Positions 34,122 through 36,965 of a stretch of 36,965 bases of DNA are shown here, one piece after another. This DNA comes from Candidatus Pacearchaeota archaeon CG1_02_39_14 (GTDB taxonomy: Archaea; Nanobdellota; Nanobdellia; Pacearchaeales; GW2011-AR1). Both the position numbers and the translations under genes were made by a program. The stretch is taken from assembly GCA_001872315.1 (NCBI GenBank), contig MNVZ01000023.1:1-36965 (forward strand). Reading direction: 5' to 3'. The notes beneath the pieces were generated by a model, which had not been told where the DNA came from, made no database searches, and was given only the letters and a program-made list of their open reading frames with translations. Each line of letters opens with the position of its first letter. Within the stretch, counting starts at the first letter, position 1.

Positions 34122-35729
34122 TTGATGATGAAAAAAACAAAGAACAAGGGATTTATGAAGAAAGGAAAGAAAGAACCGATTAGAAGCCTTAATATTGAGG
34201 AAATTAATTCTGAACATATTGGAAGAGTGATTTCGATAGAAGGATTATTAGAAAATGTGGTGCAAACGAGCGGGCCTACTCTTTTTGCAATAAATGATGG
34301 GACCGGAACTTTAATGATAAAAGGATTTCTTGCCCCAGGAGAAAGGGCTCATCCTGAAATAGAAGAAGGAGATTATATCTCTGCGAGGGTGAAGATGAAA
34401 GAGTATAATGAGGCATTTGAAGGGGAGATTCTTGGGATAAACGAGCTTTCTGGGACAGAGAAGGATAGAGTTAAGGAGAAGATGAGCAGCATTTTAAGAC
34501 AGAGAAGCAAGGCGAGAGATGTTGAATTTATGATTAAAAGCCCTATACTGGATAAACTGAAAGAGGGGTTTTCAAAGGCTGCAAGCGAAATAAAGCTGGC
34601 AGTAATGCAGAACAGGCCAATTATAGTAAGGCACCATAACGACGCAGATGGATATGCTGCAGGATATGCTCTTGAAAAGGCAATAATCCCCCTTGTTGAA
34701 AAGCAGCATGGTGGAGGAAAGAGCGCGTGGGAATTTTTTACAAGAGCTCCATGCTCCGCTCCCTTCTATGAAATAGACGATTCTATAAGAGACACAGCAA
34801 CTTCATTAAGGAATGTGGCTAAATTTTCAAATAAAATGCCACTTGTTGTAATAGCAGACAATGGAAGTGGCGAGGAAGACTTGTTTGGAATCAAGCAAGG
34901 AAGGGTGCATGGAATGGAATTCATTGTGATAGACCATCATTATTTTGACGAAGACGTTATTTCTGCAGAAGTATTAGCCCATATAAATCCATTTTTAGTT
35001 GGAGAAGATGGACAAAAATTCTCTGCGGGAATGCTTTGTTCAGAGATGGCCAGATTTATCTCTGATGTTGAGAACATGGAGCAGATTGCTGCGATGTCCG
35101 GGATGGCAGACAGAATAGATTTAATGAACCCTGATGCAGTTAATCAGTATGTGAAAATTGCCGAGAGTGAAGGATATTCTAAAAAATTGCTAGAAGAAAT
35201 AGCAACAGTTATTGACTTTGTCTCTGCAAAACTAAGATTCATGGAGGCAAGAGAGTATATTGAAATTGTTTTTGGTGAGCCAAGAGAACAGCAGAAGAAT
35301 CTTGTTGAATTAATGGCCCCATATATAAAAAATCTTGAAAAAAAAGGTTTGGAGATGGCCAAGGTCGGATCCAGGATTGAAGAAGCTGGACAGGTTACAC
35401 TGCAATTGCTTGATGTTGAAGGAAACTTTCCGGGATTCGGGTTTTATCCAAAACCGGGGAAGGTTGTAGGAATGCTTCATGACTATATTCAGAAAGAAAA
35501 AGGGCTTGATTCCGTAGTTACCGTCGGCATTTTATCCAGCGCAATAACTATCAGAGCAACTGACAAGGCAGGATTTTCAGTTCATGAGCTTATTAAGGAG
35601 CTTGGTAAAAAGCTACCTGGTGCATTTGCGACCGGTGGCGGGCACAAGAATGCTGGAGCTATTACATTCCTGCCAAATAAGAAAGAGGAAGTTTTGGAGA
35701 TTGTAAGAAAATTTGTAGGAAGAAAATGA
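34122..35729 (+). CDS. OB-fold plus DHH/DHHA1 phosphoesterase (archaeal RecJ/GAN-like)
   Basis: N-terminal OB-like segment, RHHNDADGYAAGYAL, VIDHHYFD, ATGGGHKNAGAITF. Confidence 0.88.
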   Translation: MMMKKTKNKGFMKKGKKEPIRSLNIEEINSEHIGRVISIEGLLENVVQTSGPTLFAINDGTGTLMIKGFLAPGERAHPEIEEGDYISARVKMKEYNEAFEGEILGINELSGTEKDRVKEKMSSILRQRSKARDVEFMIKSPILDKLKEGFSKAASEIKLAVMQNRPIIVRHHNDADGYAAGYALEKAIIPLVEKQHGGGKSAWEFFTRAPCSAPFYEIDDSIRDTATSLRNVAKFSNKMPLVVIADNGSGEEDLFGIKQGRVHGMEFIVIDHHYFDEDVISAEVLAHINPFLVGEDGQKFSAGMLCSEMARFISDVENMEQIAAMSGMADRIDLMNPDAVNQYVKIAESEGYSKKLLEEIATVIDFVSAKLRFMEAREYIEIVFGEPREQQKNLVELMAPYIKNLEKKGLEMAKVGSRIEEAGQVTLQLLDVEGNFPGFGFYPKPGKVVGMLHDYIQKEKGLDSVVTVGILSSAITIRATDKAGFSVHELIKELGKKLPGAFATGGGHKNAGAITFLPNKKEEVLEIVRKFVGRK

Positions 35730-35760
35730 ATTCTAATCAAAATTGTAAGGAGGATTTGAA

Positions 35761-36009
35761 ATGAAGGTTTACGTTGGAAATCTGCCTTGGAGTGTAGATA
35801 ATGAGAAGCTCAAAGAGCTTTTCTCTGAATTCGGCGAAGTAACTGAAGCGGTTGTCATAATTGACAAGTATTCCAGAAGATCGAAAGGTTTTGGATTTGT
35901 TACTTTTGTAAACGATGAAGACGGCCAAAAAGCTATTGAAGCTATGAATGGCAAGGAAATCGAAGGCAGAGAGTTGAAAGTGAATGAAGCAAAGCCAAGA
36001 GACGAATAA
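35761..36009 (+). CDS. RRM-domain RNA-binding protein
   Basis: KVYVGNLPWSVDNEKLKELFSEFG (RNP2) and SKGFGFVTFVN (RNP1). Confidence 0.95.
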   Translation: MKVYVGNLPWSVDNEKLKELFSEFGEVTEAVVIIDKYSRRSKGFGFVTFVNDEDGQKAIEAMNGKEIEGRELKVNEAKPRDE

Positions 36010-36024
36010 ACTCGCGGCTTTTTT
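35991..36024 (+). terminator. Hairpin plus T-tract, intrinsic-terminator-like
   Basis: AAAGCC/GGCTTT plus GAG/CTC stem with a 2x2 internal loop, followed by Ts; overlaps end of the RRM CDS. Confidence 0.6.
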
Positions 36025-36051
36025 GCTTTTTATTTTTTTTTAATTTTTAAT

Positions 36052-36396
36052 ATGAATAAAGATAGCAGGACGGGTATTGTTTTAGCGAGAAGAAGGGTCC
36101 TTTATAGCCTGAAAAATCTTTGTGATTCTGAAAAGGAGAGCAACCTATACTTCACTGCCAGTAGGATTTTAGAAGAAATGCCAAAACATCAGACCGAAGT
36201 CACCCCCAGATATGGAAGCATTTCTCTTGGTGATGCTGAATGGCTCCTTGAAGATTATATCAGAGAAGGAATTGTCTTGCAGATCAGAATATCTACCTCT
36301 AAAAATAGGCCTGCAAGGAACAGAGGATACAGAACTAATAATGACAGAGAGGATGAAATCCTTGCAATTCTCAAAGAAGGAACAAGAAACCCTTAA
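36052..36396 (+). CDS. Hypothetical protein
   Basis: 114 aa intact ORF in an otherwise empty interval; no recognised motif. Confidence 0.5.
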   Translation: MNKDSRTGIVLARRRVLYSLKNLCDSEKESNLYFTASRILEEMPKHQTEVTPRYGSISLGDAEWLLEDYIREGIVLQIRISTSKNRPARNRGYRTNNDREDEILAILKEGTRNP

Positions 36397-36442
36397 TTGA
36401 AAAGTTTTTTGCTGTAAAAAGCTTGCCCAATATTTTATGAAT

Positions 36443-36727
36443 TTAGTAACTCTTTGGATTTAGGTATCTTGAGGTCAGAAGAATTATTAACAACCCTATC
36501 AAAGTGATCGTTATTGAAGTCAATACCGACAAGCCGGTAGAATTTTCAATATGTGTTATTGCCTGGACAGCCCATTGAGTGGTGTCAAATATTGTCTGTC
36601 TCCAGGTGAAAGCGATTGTGAAGCCTAAAGTAACTATAATTAGAAAACGTAATTGTGATATCAATTCTTTCTTAAAATAGTCTCCACCTATAAAATAATT
36701 ATGGGTTTTTTGCCTTATAATCTTCAT
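36443..36727 (-). CDS. DUF5654-like small membrane protein
   Basis: Two TM segments: FLIIVTLGFTIAFTWRQTIFD and LTSITITLIGLLIILL. Confidence 0.6.
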   Translation of the reverse strand: MKIIRQKTHNYFIGGDYFKKELISQLRFLIIVTLGFTIAFTWRQTIFDTTQWAVQAITHIENSTGLSVLTSITITLIGLLIILLTSRYLNPKSY

Positions 36728-36733
36728 TTAATG

Positions 36734-36895
36734 CTAAAATGGAGAGAAGCTTAAATAATTTCCTGTAAGCTGAAGCACACCAAAGATTATCAGATACAGG
36801 CCGACAGCCCATCTCAAAAGCTTAGGAAACACCAATACAACTATTCCAAGTATTATTGCAAGAACTGCTGATATTGTCAGGGATATTGCTACCAT
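36734..36895 (-). CDS. DUF3096-like small membrane protein (53 aa)
   Basis: Reverse-strand reading MVAISLTISAVLAIILGIVVLVFPKLLRWAVGLYLIIFGVLQLTGNYLSFSPF; below ORF-track cutoff. Confidence 0.65.
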   Translation of the reverse strand: MVAISLTISAVLAIILGIVVLVFPKLLRWAVGLYLIIFGVLQLTGNYLSFSPF

Positions 36896-36965
36896 GTTTA
36901 TTAGATGTGAACGGAGTATATATAGTTATGCTGTCGGTGAACATTGAACCATGAGAATAAAGCAT

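Noticed and set aside
1-36965. CRISPR array or transposon
   Set aside because: No regularly spaced repeats, cas genes, transposases or terminal inverted repeats seen; the only direct repeats found are the two short gene-internal pairs reported.
36951-36965. Possible start of a plus-strand gene (ATGAGAATAAAGCAT) after a gtatatatag box
   Set aside because: Only five codons before the window ends; cannot be supported.

Overview
Archaeal window with DPANN-like character (small genes, TATA-proximal starts, archaeal ribosomal protein and RNAP genes). Left half (about 1-18.07 kb): a surface-glycan / nucleotide-sugar locus running from a partial Wzx-type flippase to a second CgeB-like glycosyltransferase. 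It encodes GT9 and CgeB-like glycosyltransferases, several SDRs, a GDP-fucose-synthase homologue, a DegT-fold enzyme, heptose-type genes (GmhA-like SIS isomerase and a fused nucleotidyltransferase-CBS-GHMP kinase), a sugar C-methyltransferase, a B12-type radical SAM protein, a small split E1-alpha/E1-beta-like TPP pair, a NUDIX-like protein and an RfaE2/TagD-like cytidylyltransferase. Three active-site departures are readable directly: His in place of the PLP-Lys in the DegT protein (ColD/RfbH-like), Phe in place of the catalytic Tyr in the GDP-fucose-synthase homologue, and loss of the GGxGTR signature in the nucleotidyltransferase domain. My main candidate for a new system is therefore a branched, probably 3-deoxygenated (possibly heptose-based) sugar pathway in an archaeon. 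Right half: nucleotide-sugar dehydrogenase, SecD/SecF, three tRNAs (one with an apparent 12-nt intron), cytidylate kinase, solo 5S rRNA, RNase P Rpp21, RpoN, eL21-RpoF-DUF655-uS13-uS4-uS11-RpoD-tRNA-Leu-eL18-uL13-uS9, XerA-like recombinase, pilin-like protein and HEFGH metalloprotease, MsrB, FKBP, DHH/RecJ-like protein and an RRM protein. The tRNA-Leu in the ribosomal cluster folds with an unusual AAG anticodon. All family calls are by eye from motifs; no searches were run.
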